From NCBI GenBank assembly GCA_020536535.1, contig JAHLWZ010000922.1:1-47104 (forward strand): a DNA stretch of 47,104 bases, given 5' to 3'. The notes beneath the pieces are model-generated. The model searched no databases. It was not told where the DNA came from and was given only the letters and a program-made list of their open reading frames with translations. The number at the start of each line of letters is the position of its first letter. The first letter of the stretch is position 1. Shown in pieces: positions 35,846 to 47,104 of the stretch. Source of the DNA: Pelomyxa schiedti (taxonomy: Eukaryota > Evosea > Pelobiontida > Pelomyxidae). Both the position numbers and the translations under genes were made by a program.

Positions 35846-38800
35846 TCAAAACGGCCACTTCCAATTCCTCACTTCAGGCAAATCTTGTCCATTCTTGATG
35901 ATGTAGTTCTTGTGGTCAATGAGTTTACTCTTGAGCATTTCCTGTTGGGAAGAGGGGTGCTTAGGTTGCCGGAACGAAAGAAAAAGAACCGCGCACACAC
36001 ATAGACATAGGCACTGTTCTTGAGCTGCGGCAGACGGACAATGGCATCAGAGGCAAGAGTGTACCGATCAATCTGATTGAGCACGGCCATGTCGAAGGGA
36101 GTGGTTGTTGTGCCCTCTTCCTTGTAGCCTCTCACATGAAGGTTGGGGTGATTCTTGCGGCGATACGTGAGCCGGTGTATCAACCAAGGGTATCCATGGA
36201 ACACAAACACAATCGGCTTGTCAGTCGTGAACAGGAGGTCGAAATCCTTGTCGGCAAGACCATGTGGGTGCTCAACTGTGACAAAAGGGTAAGTGAGAAT
36301 TGTCAAGTGTGCGACAAAAGTTTACTTTGTGGTTGCAATGCCATCAGGTCAACAACGTTCACGAACCGGATGCGGATTTCTGGGAAATTCGACCGGAGAA
36401 TTTCGGTTGCTGCAAGGGCTTCCAGAGTTGGAACATCTCCACAGCTCGCCATCACCAAATCAGGCTCTGTTCCCTGATTAAGAAGTGGGCTGTTGTTCAG
36501 GTCTTGTGAAGGAGTTCTCGTGTGTGAAAGAAATACCTGGTCATTTGAAGCCCAATCCCATATTCCCAATCCTTTGGTGCAATGCCGAACTGCGTTGTCC
36601 ATGTCCAGAAACTGCAGTGATGGCTGCTTTCCTGCTATGATCAAATTCACGTAGTGCCTGCCAACGGGTGTTGTTAGCCGCCATTCTTGGCTGCTGTATA
36701 CAATCCACTTCCACTTCCACTTACTTTGAACGAAGACAATGATCAACAGTTGTCAGCAGGCAGTTTGCATCAGGGGGGAGATAGATTCGAATGACTTCAG
36801 CTTTCTTGTTCACAACGTGGTCAATGAACCCAGGGTCCTGGTGACTGAAACCGTTGTGATCCTGCGTGGAAGAACAAGCGCGCGCTAATTGAGAGAAGGG
36901 ATATGTTGATAGTTGGGACGTACCTGCCTCCACACGTGAGAGGTCAACAGGTAGTTGAGTGATGGAATTGGCCTCCGCCAAGGAATTTTCTTTGAGACTT
37001 TGAGCCACTTTGCATGTTGATTGAACATAGAATCCACGAGATGGATGAAGGCTTCGTAGCATGAAAAAAGCCCATGCCGCCCAGTGAGAAGATAACCTGA
37101 AGGAAAGAAATAAGTGGGTTGGTTACCCGCGCCAATAGTACAAGTGCAAGTGAACACAAACCTTCCAGCCATCCTTCCAGTGTATGCTCACTCAGCATTT
37201 CCATCACACGGCCGGTTCGAGAGAGGTTTTCATCCACATCCAATCTGTTCGCCATCCACGCGCAATCAGTGACCTCAAAAAGGGCACTCAGACGATTTGA
37301 AGCCGTTTCATCAGGTCCAAAGATCCGCATGTTGGAGTGAGCAGCATTTAATTGCATTGTATCACGTAAAAACCCTGCTGCAATTCTCGTTGCTTCCGCT
37401 TCCGTCGTTCCTTTCATTGTGAATTAAATCAAGAAAGAAGAATTCCGTGGAGAGGAAAACCTGGATGAGGGACTGGAAACGAGTAATCCCTGAAATCTGG
37501 CAGCCGCAAATCAAAACTCAGTTTGCCGCCGTTTGCATGCGGATTGCTCCCCATTCTTCGTGCACCCCTTTTTTGGGTTTTACTTTTTAGAGCAATCAAT
37601 TCAATTGCACTCAGTACTTTGGGGCAAGAGCTTGCAGGGAGGAAAGAAGTGTCCCATTCGAGTCAAATAAGTCTTCAGGGTGGTAAGATTTCAGCCATTC
37701 CTGCGGGGCGGGGGGGGTACAATTCAATATTGCTATTATGCGTCCAGAAAAGGACACTTGCCTCAAGCAACATGAGATGTTCGGGGTTTGTACGAACTTC
37801 CTGAAGGGGAACTTGGTGTGACCTCCAGGTGTCTTCAATTTTTTTCCCTGGCGGTGCCTGTTAAATACAGCAAACATAGGCCGTGTGGATATTTTACCAT
37901 CAACTTCCTTCGGACCAGTCCAACCCTTGGGAGTTTTCAATATTATCATGGGCCACTTTTTTGGGGTGACTTAATTGGAAGTTTCCCAGAGGAAGTGAGG
38001 TGCTTACTTGCGGTCTTGTGTTGTTGTTAGCGGCTTCTCTGGATTGCCTTTGTATCTCTCGTATCTCTTTCACTACAACCTCAAGTGTGGCAGCCATGCA
38101 TTGATGCACATGTACGGGGTCATTCCTTGTAAATGCAACAACAAGGTGACAAGAATGAAAGAAGTGTAATTGAAAAATACCCTTCCACCCAATAGGTCTT
38201 GTAACCATATCCGTAGAAAAGGGCGTCCAACTCCGCATCAGGAATCCTTGCCAATACCGCGGGGTTTGCGATTTTATATCCATTCAGATGCAAAATAGGA
38301 AGCACAGTACCTTGAAGGGGAGAAATAAAAGGAGGGAGAGGGATTTTCAGAGCTTGCTACATGATGATGGAGTTACCATCACGTGCGGGATTCAGAAATT
38401 TGTTGGAGTGCCATGAGGTTGCCAGAGGTCCCGTTTCAGCTTCTCCGTCACCGACAACGCACACCACCAGCAAATCAGGGTTATCAAAGGCGGCGCCATA
38501 CGCATGTGAAACAGAATACCTTGTTGTTAGTCAAGAATTGAAACTAAGAGGCTGAGATGAGGGGTACCCAAGTTCGCCGCCTTCGTGTATGGATCCAGGA
38601 ACTTCTGCTGCAGTGTGGGAGGGAATACCTCCAGGGAAAGAAAACTGCTTGAAGAGCTTCCTCATTCCGTCCTTATCTCTGCTGACCGTGGCATAGTGGT
38701 CTGAATAAGATCCTTCCAGATAACTTAAGAGTGTTAATCAAACTCAGTTTTGGCACCACTTTCGTAGCGTACGTGTTGGAAACCATTGCAGGACCACCAT

Positions 38801-39150
38801 GACCAGGACCACAAACGAAAATCATGTCAAGGTCATACTTAATAATCACACGATTGAGATGGGTATATATCAAATTCAATCCAGGTGTAGTCCCCCAATG
38901 ACCAAGGAGCCTTTTTCCCACGGAATTAACTTCAAGTTGAAATTTAAGATGGTTCGCACCTTGGCTTAATATGCTCAGGCTTGAGAGGTTCCAAAAGAAG
39001 AGGGTTATCCATCAAATAAATCTGCCCAACAGAGAGGTAATTGCCAGCACTCCAATAGGCGTGAATTGCCTTGAGCTCCTTATCACCCAGTATTCCATTT
39101 TTATACTCACTGACACCATCTGTTACACCAACAACTCTTTTCTCCATCAT
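35846..39150 (-). CDS. xfp: Xylulose-5-phosphate/fructose-6-phosphate phosphoketolase
   Basis: TPP-dependent enzyme that splits xylulose 5-phosphate or fructose 6-phosphate with phosphate, giving acetyl phosphate plus glyceraldehyde 3-phosphate or erythrose 4-phosphate. The start at 39150 is supported by an in-frame stop four codons upstream. Family motifs in order: [140 protein letters not shown]-type and [13 protein letters not shown]; then [20 protein letters not shown] and [20 protein letters not shown]. It ends [19 protein letters not shown]. The TPP and phosphate-contact motifs seen are intact. About 12 introns split it, so it is a settled nuclear gene and not contamination. The family is mainly bacterial and fungal, so an old lateral transfer is likely. 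Confidence 0.93.
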
Positions 39151-39563
39151 TGCGTCGACCTACACCATCTAAAAAAAAAAAAGGAAAAGAAAAACATAAA
39201 GCCCAAGTAGTCAGTTCAGACACTGCAAAAAAAAAAACTGACCGTTGAAGCGACACTGCCAACAGGAGGAAAAAAAAAGCACTGAATGGATCAGTGATCC
39301 CGTTCAAATCACAACGAGTCATAAGCAGCCTCTAGAGATCAAAGGGTATCATCACGTTACGCTCGGGCTTAAAACATCTCACGCGCCCCACCAACCACGA
39401 CACCACCGCACTTCTCAGTTGTGGGAATACAAATTGAGCGAATTGTTCCTTTTTTCTCACCCTGGAACAATCTGGCAGCTCGCTGTTTCGCACCGCGAAA
39501 TCAAATCAGAAAGCAAAACAACCGTTGTCGAATCTATCACAGAACAAAGGCGATCACTGCTAC
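39151..39563. other. Gap between divergent genes (phosphoketolase and VIT/Hsp70 gene)
   Basis: Contains A-rich runs (about 39170-39200 and 39225-39237) and no supported gene. It should hold both promoters. Confidence 0.6.
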
Positions 39564-42500
39564 ATGTTGTCGTCATCTTCATCTTCGTCACAGGGGAGAT
39601 CTTGCAGATTCCGTCCGTCGGGAGGATCGTCGTCGGCAGGCGACGAGGCGATACGCGTCGCGGCGGCGTCGGTGGAATTGATGGTGAGTGGCGCGGGAAG
39701 ATTCACGCTCACGACGGTGACGTTGGTGGCGCAGAACGTCACATCGAGCGAATTGGAGGCTGAACTTGGTTAGTGTTCTTCGTTTGCTTTGTTTTTTTTT
39801 TTTTTTTTGTTTTTTTTCTTTAACCGCTGGATTTTTTCCGTGACATTTTTAATTCCAGAATTTCCCATTGAGGACAGTATGGCCTTCTCTCATTCTACAG
39901 TTGCTGGTGTTGTATTTTGAAGTTCATCTTGTGTAAATAGATTCCACCGTTTGTAGTTATGCTGTAGATATTGGGGACAGAATGGTGTCTGCTGTTGTTT
40001 GTGGCAAGCAGGAAGCCAGGCGTGCATTTGAACAAGAAATTTTTGAACAAAAAATCGTGCACACAACAAGGACCAACCAAGTCACTACAACAACGCAAGC
40101 CACCATTCTTGAAAAAGTCCAGGGCAACTATTTTCGAGTATTTGAGCCCCCCTTGATCATGGGTTTCCTAATGGTCTCTGTAGACAAGAATATATCCAAT
40201 CCACCCTTTGGGAAGGCGTGTTGTTCAGGTACAGGCCTGTGACTATAAAACACTATCATTGTAATCTTTATTTTTTCTCCCATACAGGTTGTGTATCTCA
40301 CCGAGGTTGATACATGTGCTTTTCAAGCACACTTCAGTTTACACATTCCAACTGTCGTATCCACTTGCAGTTTTTCTGCTCAAGTATTAAAACCAGTGTT
40401 CCATATTGGAGAATTGGAGGCGCCCCTATTAGTCTGTACAGGTTCTAAACTGGATTCTCTAAGAGCAGGTTTCAAATTATTGTCACTGTGGATTTGCCAA
40501 AAATCTCAAAATATGTTCAGAACTAAAAGATTCAGGGATGCACTGGTCATCCAATTTCACCCAAAACGAAGTGACACCAGATTGGGAAATATCAGTGCTG
40601 TACCCAAAGCAGGAGTTAATATATTCCACTGAAAAGGACACCAATGGGAATAGTTTTTTCTGTCTGTCCGTGATTCCTCCACAAGTGCCTACATTCTCTA
40701 GCTCTGAAGAAGGTTGCCCATTTCTAGTAGTCAATTGTCTCTCACTTGTTTCAAGCGTCAATGAAACGAATTGGGCTATGGTGGGATTGCTCCTTATCAC
40801 AGTGCCATGATGTGCGCAGCCCACTTGGCACCAATAAGTGTTCCCTCTTGATATCGCTTGTCAAGCAAATGTGCCCTGTAGTGGTTGATGTATTCACATT
40901 CAGCAATGTTATGAATGAATATGCTACCGTGACTGTTTTAAGACCCTCTGATACAATGCATGTCACCCAAGTATTGGACAGTATAGAATACGACGGAGCC
41001 ACCAATTTTGGATGTTTGAATTTTCAACGGGCTAACAGTGCTTCTAAATATACCCTGCATGTTGTTGAGAGTGACGGCTTAGGCTCTCTTCATGGGTAGT
41101 ATAAATTTTCCATGTGGAAAATTAAATCTCACTCCCTTCCAAGACTGGACACAAGTCCTCATATTTCTCGTGATGTTCCCATTTTCACTATTGGGTGCCC
41201 AACTGTGACGGGCTTGGTTAATCATGATACCATGAAGAGGATTTCTCTGCCCAGTGGGGGTTCACACTTCAGTCTCTCGCCTACTAGTGATACAACTTCT
41301 ATTGCCCGACAGATCACATCACCATCAAAGTTTTGTCTCAGCAGAATCATTTACGAACCTTCTCACATGGCTGATGTTGTGCCATGTGCGCCTTATGTGA
41401 TTCCTTCTGGTACTGCAAGAGCAATTACACTCACTGGCAGGCTATTAACTGAGGGTGAAATAAACATAACATTGGAGTGGGGGTATCCACAAAAACCTTG
41501 CACAAGCAGAAACACATACAGACTACCAAATTCTTTTGAAGCACCAGTTTCTGCACTTTTGTGCAAGTATACTCAGAGTAAAATTTGATAAAAATATAAT
41601 GATATTATCACAAGGTTCTGGGCTAAAAAGACTATTGAAGGCCTTTATCTGGAGAATACAGAAAATTCACGAAGACGAATTGTAGAGCTGTGTTCAAACT
41701 TTGGATTTGTTTCAGACAATACCTCCCTTATATTGCTTGGTTTAAAAAAAAATTTGATACCTCTCTATCTGCCTGACAGTAGTTGTTTTAGAGTCCCTGG
41801 AACAGTACCTGAAATATAAAATCAAACCACCACCCAGTCTCCCAGAAGTTCTATCACAATGTACTTTTCATACAAAGTTTATTTCTTACTCTGCATCAGA
41901 CAACCTCAAAATGTTGGAATTTGAAGCAGAGAAGTCTAAAAAGGAAATGGAAAAGAAGGCATATGTTAATTCCCTCTGGAAAAAAAGGTCTGGTTGGTGG
42001 AAGTGCAGTTACTCTGGGTCCATGTAGGTACCCTGAAAACCTGACTAAGCTTATACTTACTTTAGCTGGCAATCCAACATACTTCATCAGTATCTTCCAA
42101 AGCCTGGCAGTGTCTGGGTGGATGAAGAATTGGTCGGCTTCATTCCTGGAAAAGAGTGCGAAGAAGCTGCTGGAGTAGTATCATTATTACTTTCTCGCTT
42201 TGACAGGTAAGAACAATAACCATTTACCTCAGCTCATCAAACAGTAGTAAAAGCCTGCTGTCTGATGTAAAATCGTCCACCACTACAGTGTCTTCTGCCA
42301 TCACTTCATTGCTTGAAAACATCCCAAAGATTAAACTTCAAATGGAGAACCCAGTGACTGGCTCGATGTCTGCTGCACTGAATGACACACTATCTGCAAC
42401 AGAAGAAGTGGTACCTCACTTCACTTCCTCCAAAACATTGCCACTTTCTCTAGATGGGTTATGCTCTCACACACAAAGTATGCCTGCCTAATATCCGGGA

Positions 42501-45500
42501 GATGCTTAAGCACTTGCATCAGTTTCTTATCACTGGACAGTGCGCCGGTAATATCTATAAACCTTTGTACATACCCACATCTTGAAATACAGTGGATAGA
42601 ACAAGAGATACTCCCCGTGACTCTGACCTCCTCTCTTCAATCGAAGAGGTACAAGTTGAATTGGAACTAGCCTTACAAAGAAGAGCCTCTGAAATCCTTA
42701 GAGAAGATAGTGTCTTAGGAATAAGTTTTGGAAGAAGTTATATTGCCGCATGTGGTATAAGACAGAAGGGAACCCAAGTTGTATGCTCCTGCTTTTTTTT
42801 TTTTTTTTTTTGTTTTTTGTTTGTTGTTTTAAAGGAAAAAGGTTACATTTCCTGATGGGTTTGAGACTCTACCAACAGTCATTTCTTTCATGGATGATGG
42901 CATTTCATTTGGTGAAATTGCTATGAAGGGGAGGCACGATAACCCCTCAAATACTGTAGACCATATTCGTGACTTCCTTGCCAAAGAGTAAACCAATGAT
43001 TTCTACATCGCAAAATAAGAGTTCCTAGAGGGTCGGATGATATTCACTCATTTCCATTTGACGTAACAGAAAAGGATGGGAACCCTGTTATATCTGTATC
43101 TGTGCGGCATGAGAGGATGACTTATCTTCCCTTGGATGTAAGTTGCCCTCCTATCATCCAAATGTGGCACCTATGGTCCTTCAGCCCAAAAAAAGTTTGG
43201 GAACTTGATGGAATTCAGGGGTTGCCCATTTATCTGTTCGTAGTACTGTCATTAAGCCATGTTCTCAGATTGCAGTGAAGCTGTTATCTCATGTTAAAAC
43301 CTCAGCGGAAAACTTTTTGTCTTGCAACGTCAAATCAAGTGTTCTTACTGTGCCTCGTATGCTGTGACACATTTTCCGACTGTTTGTTTCACTCACATTT
43401 TGTTGTCAGCATATTTTGATGATGCCCAGAGGAGAGCTTTAAAAGATGCTGGAACCTTGGCTGGATTGAATGTGCTGCGAATAATAAACGAACCTACTGC
43501 AGCTACAGTTGCATATAATCTTGGCAGCCTTCCTGGGACTACCAAAGTGCTTGTAGTTGACTGTGGGGCTACCACCACCTCAGTCACAGTTATAGTCGTT
43601 GAGGTTGTTTCTTTCAGTTTTCTTCTTTCTTACTCCTGCCAGGATGGGACATTTGAAGTAATTGGGTGGGCAAGATCTGATGTGGGCGGTTGCGATTTTG
43701 ATAAGTGTCTTGTGACGGACTGTTTGAACTACCTGTTACGGACTGAAGGCATGGACCTGTCTTCCAACAGTGAGGCAGTTCACAAGTTGACTCTTGCTTG
43801 CATTGAAGCTAAGCATGCTCTGTCATCAAGAACAAACGTATCTCAATTTTTGCAATATCTCTGATTGACCCATTGTTTCTAGACCCAAGTTTATATTGAA
43901 GGCCTTGTATCGTACAGTGATTTTAATCGTGAAATATCACGTCCATATTTTGAACACTTGTGTGCTCCATTATTTTCGAGACTACTTGAGTGAGTGGCAA
44001 GAGAATTTTTTTTTTTTTTAACTACCTGGCAGAACAATGAAGAACTCGTTAAAGGAGTCAAAAACTGAGGCTGCAGAAATTGGACATGCTGTTTTTGTGG
44101 GAGGATCCACATTGATGCCCAAGCTTGTTAATATTGTTGAGGCATGTTATTCCCTTTTTCTCCACCCCAAATAAACGTTTTCTCTCACAGACTTTTGTTC
44201 CAAAAGCGAAGCTACATAACTCTCTTAATCCTGCGCACGCAGTAGCCACCGGTGCCTGTATGCAAGCTTGTATCCTCACGGGGCACGGTCGTTCTTCTTC
44301 AAGTGGAGTCCAAGATCTGTTATTATTAGACGTCACACCATTATCGCTTGGTATAGCATGTTCTACCACCAGCTGTATTGGTAACCTGTTCTCATTCCAT
44401 CCTGTTGCATTCTTATGTGCTTTCCAGGGGCGGACTCAAACAATAGAATGGCAGTTTTAGTCCCAAGGAATACCACTATTCCAACCAAGAAATCTGCCTA
44501 TTTTCCTATCCCCCAGAATTTAGGGCAGATTAAAATCGAGGTAATTCGATATCTTGAATGGGAGGTTGTTGGTAAAACAATTTACCAGGTCTATGAAGGT
44601 GAAAGAGCAGATGTTCGCAACAACAACCGTCTGGGTGCCTTCTTTGTTGATTGTGGACATGTTGGAGGCCAAGTTGAAGTAACTTTCGATATCGATGCCA
44701 ATGGAATTCTAGTTGTAAGTGCTGTAAATCCTAGTGTTGCCAGGCGTTGTCAGATTACTATAACAAATGATAAGGGAAGGTCAGCCTCTTTCTTACTTTT
44801 TTTCTCCTAAAATGCTTCAGGTTGAGCAAAGAAGATATTGAAAGAATGGTTGCCGAGGCTGATAACTATTCGAGTTCAACTCCAAAAACCTTTTCGGCTC
44901 CGGGTACTAGGGCTCATACCCCTGTTCCTGCCGCTGCACCTGCTCCGGCTCCTAGGGCCTACTGTGGAGCTGCATCGCCCAAAATTCCGTGCAGAAAGAA
45001 GGTCCAAAAAAAAGGTGCATCTGTTGAAAAAGAGGTCCTGGAAGAAGAGGAAGGAGAAGTACCACCCCAGCAGACCCTAGGATCAGAAGACTTTCCTGCA
45101 CTATACATGGATGATGAGGAACAGAAGGATACAAGTTCATTTTCCCCCGGATTTGAACCACAATTACCCACACTAATTGCGATGGTAAATGAAAGTTCCT
45201 TTCTATACTCGTTAATAAGATTCAAGTTACAACAAAACTGTGACACAATCCCCACCACCGCCTTGGATAATCTCATGGCAATCATGGGGAAGAAGTTTAG
45301 TCCCCTGGAAATTGTTGTCCCATTCCTTTTTTTTTTTTTGACTTATCACCTTCCAGGGGAGCATTGTGTCAAAAGGAAATACCATTTCTCTCGAGGCACT
45401 GGGACAACTACTCAATCCCATACGACCACACCCTAAGCCATGCTTCAGACCATCAAAGGAAAACAGCATCTACCTTCCTCCTGCAACTGCGGGAGTGAAT

Positions 45501-46969
45501 GTTATAGTTTACCAACCACAGATACTAGGGCCTTGGTCGTATTCACTCTTCTGCTCTCCCTGTCCTTATCAGGTAGATTTGATTTACACTTCAAAACATG
45601 TGGTGTTTCTCACTGTGAGCAATGTAGACATATCTGATAATGAGAAATGATTATTCCCATGACCCTGTTTTCTTTTTTGAGTGCAGTAGCTTCTTCCAAG
45701 CGTTTCCCTCACTGGAGATGCAACAAATAGCCATCACGGTTATTTCCAACCTTGCTGAAGTATGTGTTTTGATATAATCCGAAAAAAATCTGACCTCAGC
45801 AGTTAGAGCTGGAATCTATTGAAGCAGTGCGATTGGTTGGGTATATGCTAGATTATTACGGGATGACAGAGCAAGCAGTAGAATTGTTTAAATATGCCCT
45901 TGACCTGAAACCGGAAGGTAAAGAATTTTCATTCAAGAAACCAAACATAATTTTCTCATTCCCACAAGAACCTCAATCACACCGAGACTATGCACTGGCC
46001 GTTGCTCAGAGGGGCAGGCCAGGGGATTATACGCGAGCTGTTGAAGAACTTTCCAGGGTTCTACTGGGTGATTGGAACATTAGATTCACACAAATTGAAG
46101 CTACTGCGTTAATGGTAGTAGCTGTAGGATTCATTGGCTTTGAGTAACTCTTTTTAGGAGTTAGGAAGAATAACACAGCTGGCTGAGGCGGTGGGGGAGA
46201 GAGTGGATTCAAGTGCAATCCCATTGGAATTTTGTGCCCTACCCATTAAAATGAGGGTTGTTCTCACATGGGCAACGGACTTGTCTGACCTTGAGCTTTG
46301 GGTAGAAGATGTATGCACCTCTACCCAATCCTACTTGTATTCCATCCACCACACAACAACAAAAAAAGCCATCTGGAGAAATCTGCTACCCAATGCACAA
46401 CCTTACACGACAAGGTGGGCTGCTCTCCAAGGATTTTACTCATGGCTATGGTTACCTTTCCTTTAGTTGCACTTTTCCTTAACTTATCATATAAAGGTCC
46501 CCAAGAGTTTTTGTTGCGTGAAGCGAAACTCGGGATATACAAAATCAAAGGTTTTCTTCATTCACATTACCCTCTCATTTACAAATTTGTCACAGTGAGG
46601 CACTTCTCATCATACCCGGGGCACAAGACTACTGCCGCATTTGTTCACATTTTCACCAACTTCTGTTCCCAGCGGCCCAATGAAAAGGAGCAACACCACA
46701 AGGCAGCCGTCTGGCTAGGCTGTGAGCAATCAACCACCAACAAGCCATTTACTGTGGATGTCGCAACAGTGAGGTTTGGTGACAGCACCAAAGAAATACA
46801 TGCAGAGGAAGTTAGGCTGCAGTATGAAGCACACAAGGAAAGGTCCACTTTGCTGAAACCACTCACGAATCCTATTCCAGCCAACAACAATACACCACCC
46901 CCAGCACAACGACCCACAACCGATCCGGACTATGAGGAAGTCGATCTCCCGTATGACGAAGTTGATTGA
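39564..46969 (+). CDS. Large fusion protein: VIT, vWA-like, Hsp70-like and DUF2135 modules
   Basis: The start [14 protein letters not shown] leads into a VIT domain: [15 protein letters not shown], then [21 protein letters not shown] vWA-like part follows ([28 protein letters not shown]), and then the usual VIT-family tail [31 protein letters not shown] and PPPSLPE. Splices at about 42027/42065, 42204/42231, 42409/42456 and 42551/42595 then keep one open frame into an Hsp70 module (about 42705-44880): [100 protein letters not shown] and [17 protein letters not shown] Pro/Glu-rich linker leads to a helical, TPR-like region ([47 protein letters not shown]). A DUF2135-like beta domain follows ([34 protein letters not shown]), with an acidic end [11 protein letters not shown]. 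More than 20 introns are present. A substrate is unknown. Confidence 0.8.
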
Positions 46970-47104
46970 GCTAAAACAAAAAGTATTGGAACAAAGTCTA
47001 GTTTTTGGGGTACGACTTCGGTGGAGACCCAATAAATCGAGTTTTCCCCAGATAACTCGAGTTATTTCTGCATGAATTCGTTTTCCACATCGAGTTTACC
47101 CCTG
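46970..47104. other. 3' flank of the fusion gene with degenerate CGAGTT repeats
   Basis: Short after-gene sequence carrying an AATAAA-like signal (CCAATAAATC, about 47029) and four loose repeats of A(A/T)TCGAGTT or AACTCGAGTT. No coding region is seen before the edge. Confidence 0.5.

Noticed and set aside
42200-42720. Gene boundary between the VIT/vWA part and Hsp70
   Set aside because: The GT/AG splices keep one frame with no stop, there is no gap for a promoter, and the Met codons nearby fall in mid-helix linker sequence.

Overview
This window is eukaryotic nuclear DNA from a protist. The genes are split by many short GT...AG introns, mostly 43-160 bases. Intergenic gaps run from about 60 bases to 1.7 kb, and there are no operons or bacterial ribosome-binding sites. 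The gene set is a FAM21-type WASH subunit, a RhoGEF, a CDKAL1-type tRNA methylthiotransferase, a USP4/15-like deubiquitinase, a GH3-family protein, an ankyrin-like giant exon and a phosphoketolase. This fits a free-living amoebozoan. The phosphoketolase would suit an anaerobic lineage such as an archamoeba, but that placement is inference and not proven by the sequence.

Layout, left to right: a possible leftward gene cut by the window edge (1-374); a leftward RRM-like protein (501-3621); a gap with a small tandem repeat; a rightward RRM-like paralogue ending in a Cys-rich tail (5349-7273); the first copy of a dispersed structured repeat element (8051-9297); a gene-poor stretch; a rightward unknown basic protein (10744-12195); a leftward deubiquitinase (12412-16245); a rightward DH-PH RhoGEF with a zinc ribbon (17083-20530); CDKAL1 (20658-22826); a leftward CUE-domain protein (22890-24407); FAM21/WASHC2 (24702-28807); GH3 (29060-31108); an ankyrin-like protein (31784-34099); the second copy of the structured element (34284-35721); a leftward phosphoketolase (35846-39150); and a very large rightward gene (39564-46969) that appears to encode VIT, vWA-like, Hsp70 and DUF2135 modules in one chain.

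Two things stand out. First, the last gene: the splice frames join without a stop from the VIT/vWA part into a full-length Hsp70 module and on into a DUF2135 module. The Hsp70 ATP-binding loops are degenerate, so it may be a pseudo-chaperone. Second, a 1.25-1.44 kb element occurs twice. Each copy holds four copies of a roughly 66-base motif that folds into a two-hairpin, three-way-junction shape, with one compensatory base-pair change between motif classes. Each also holds a 145-base core that is identical between the copies although the flanks have diverged. That pattern suggests structured RNA or DNA under selection.

Several genes could act in shared cell biology: ubiquitin handling (USP, CUE) and actin/endosome control (FAM21, RhoGEF). 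Their adjacency is not evidence of a shared pathway in a eukaryote. Exon boundaries were derived by hand from reading frames and GT/AG sites. Genes whose total coding length came out as a whole number of codons are marked as such.
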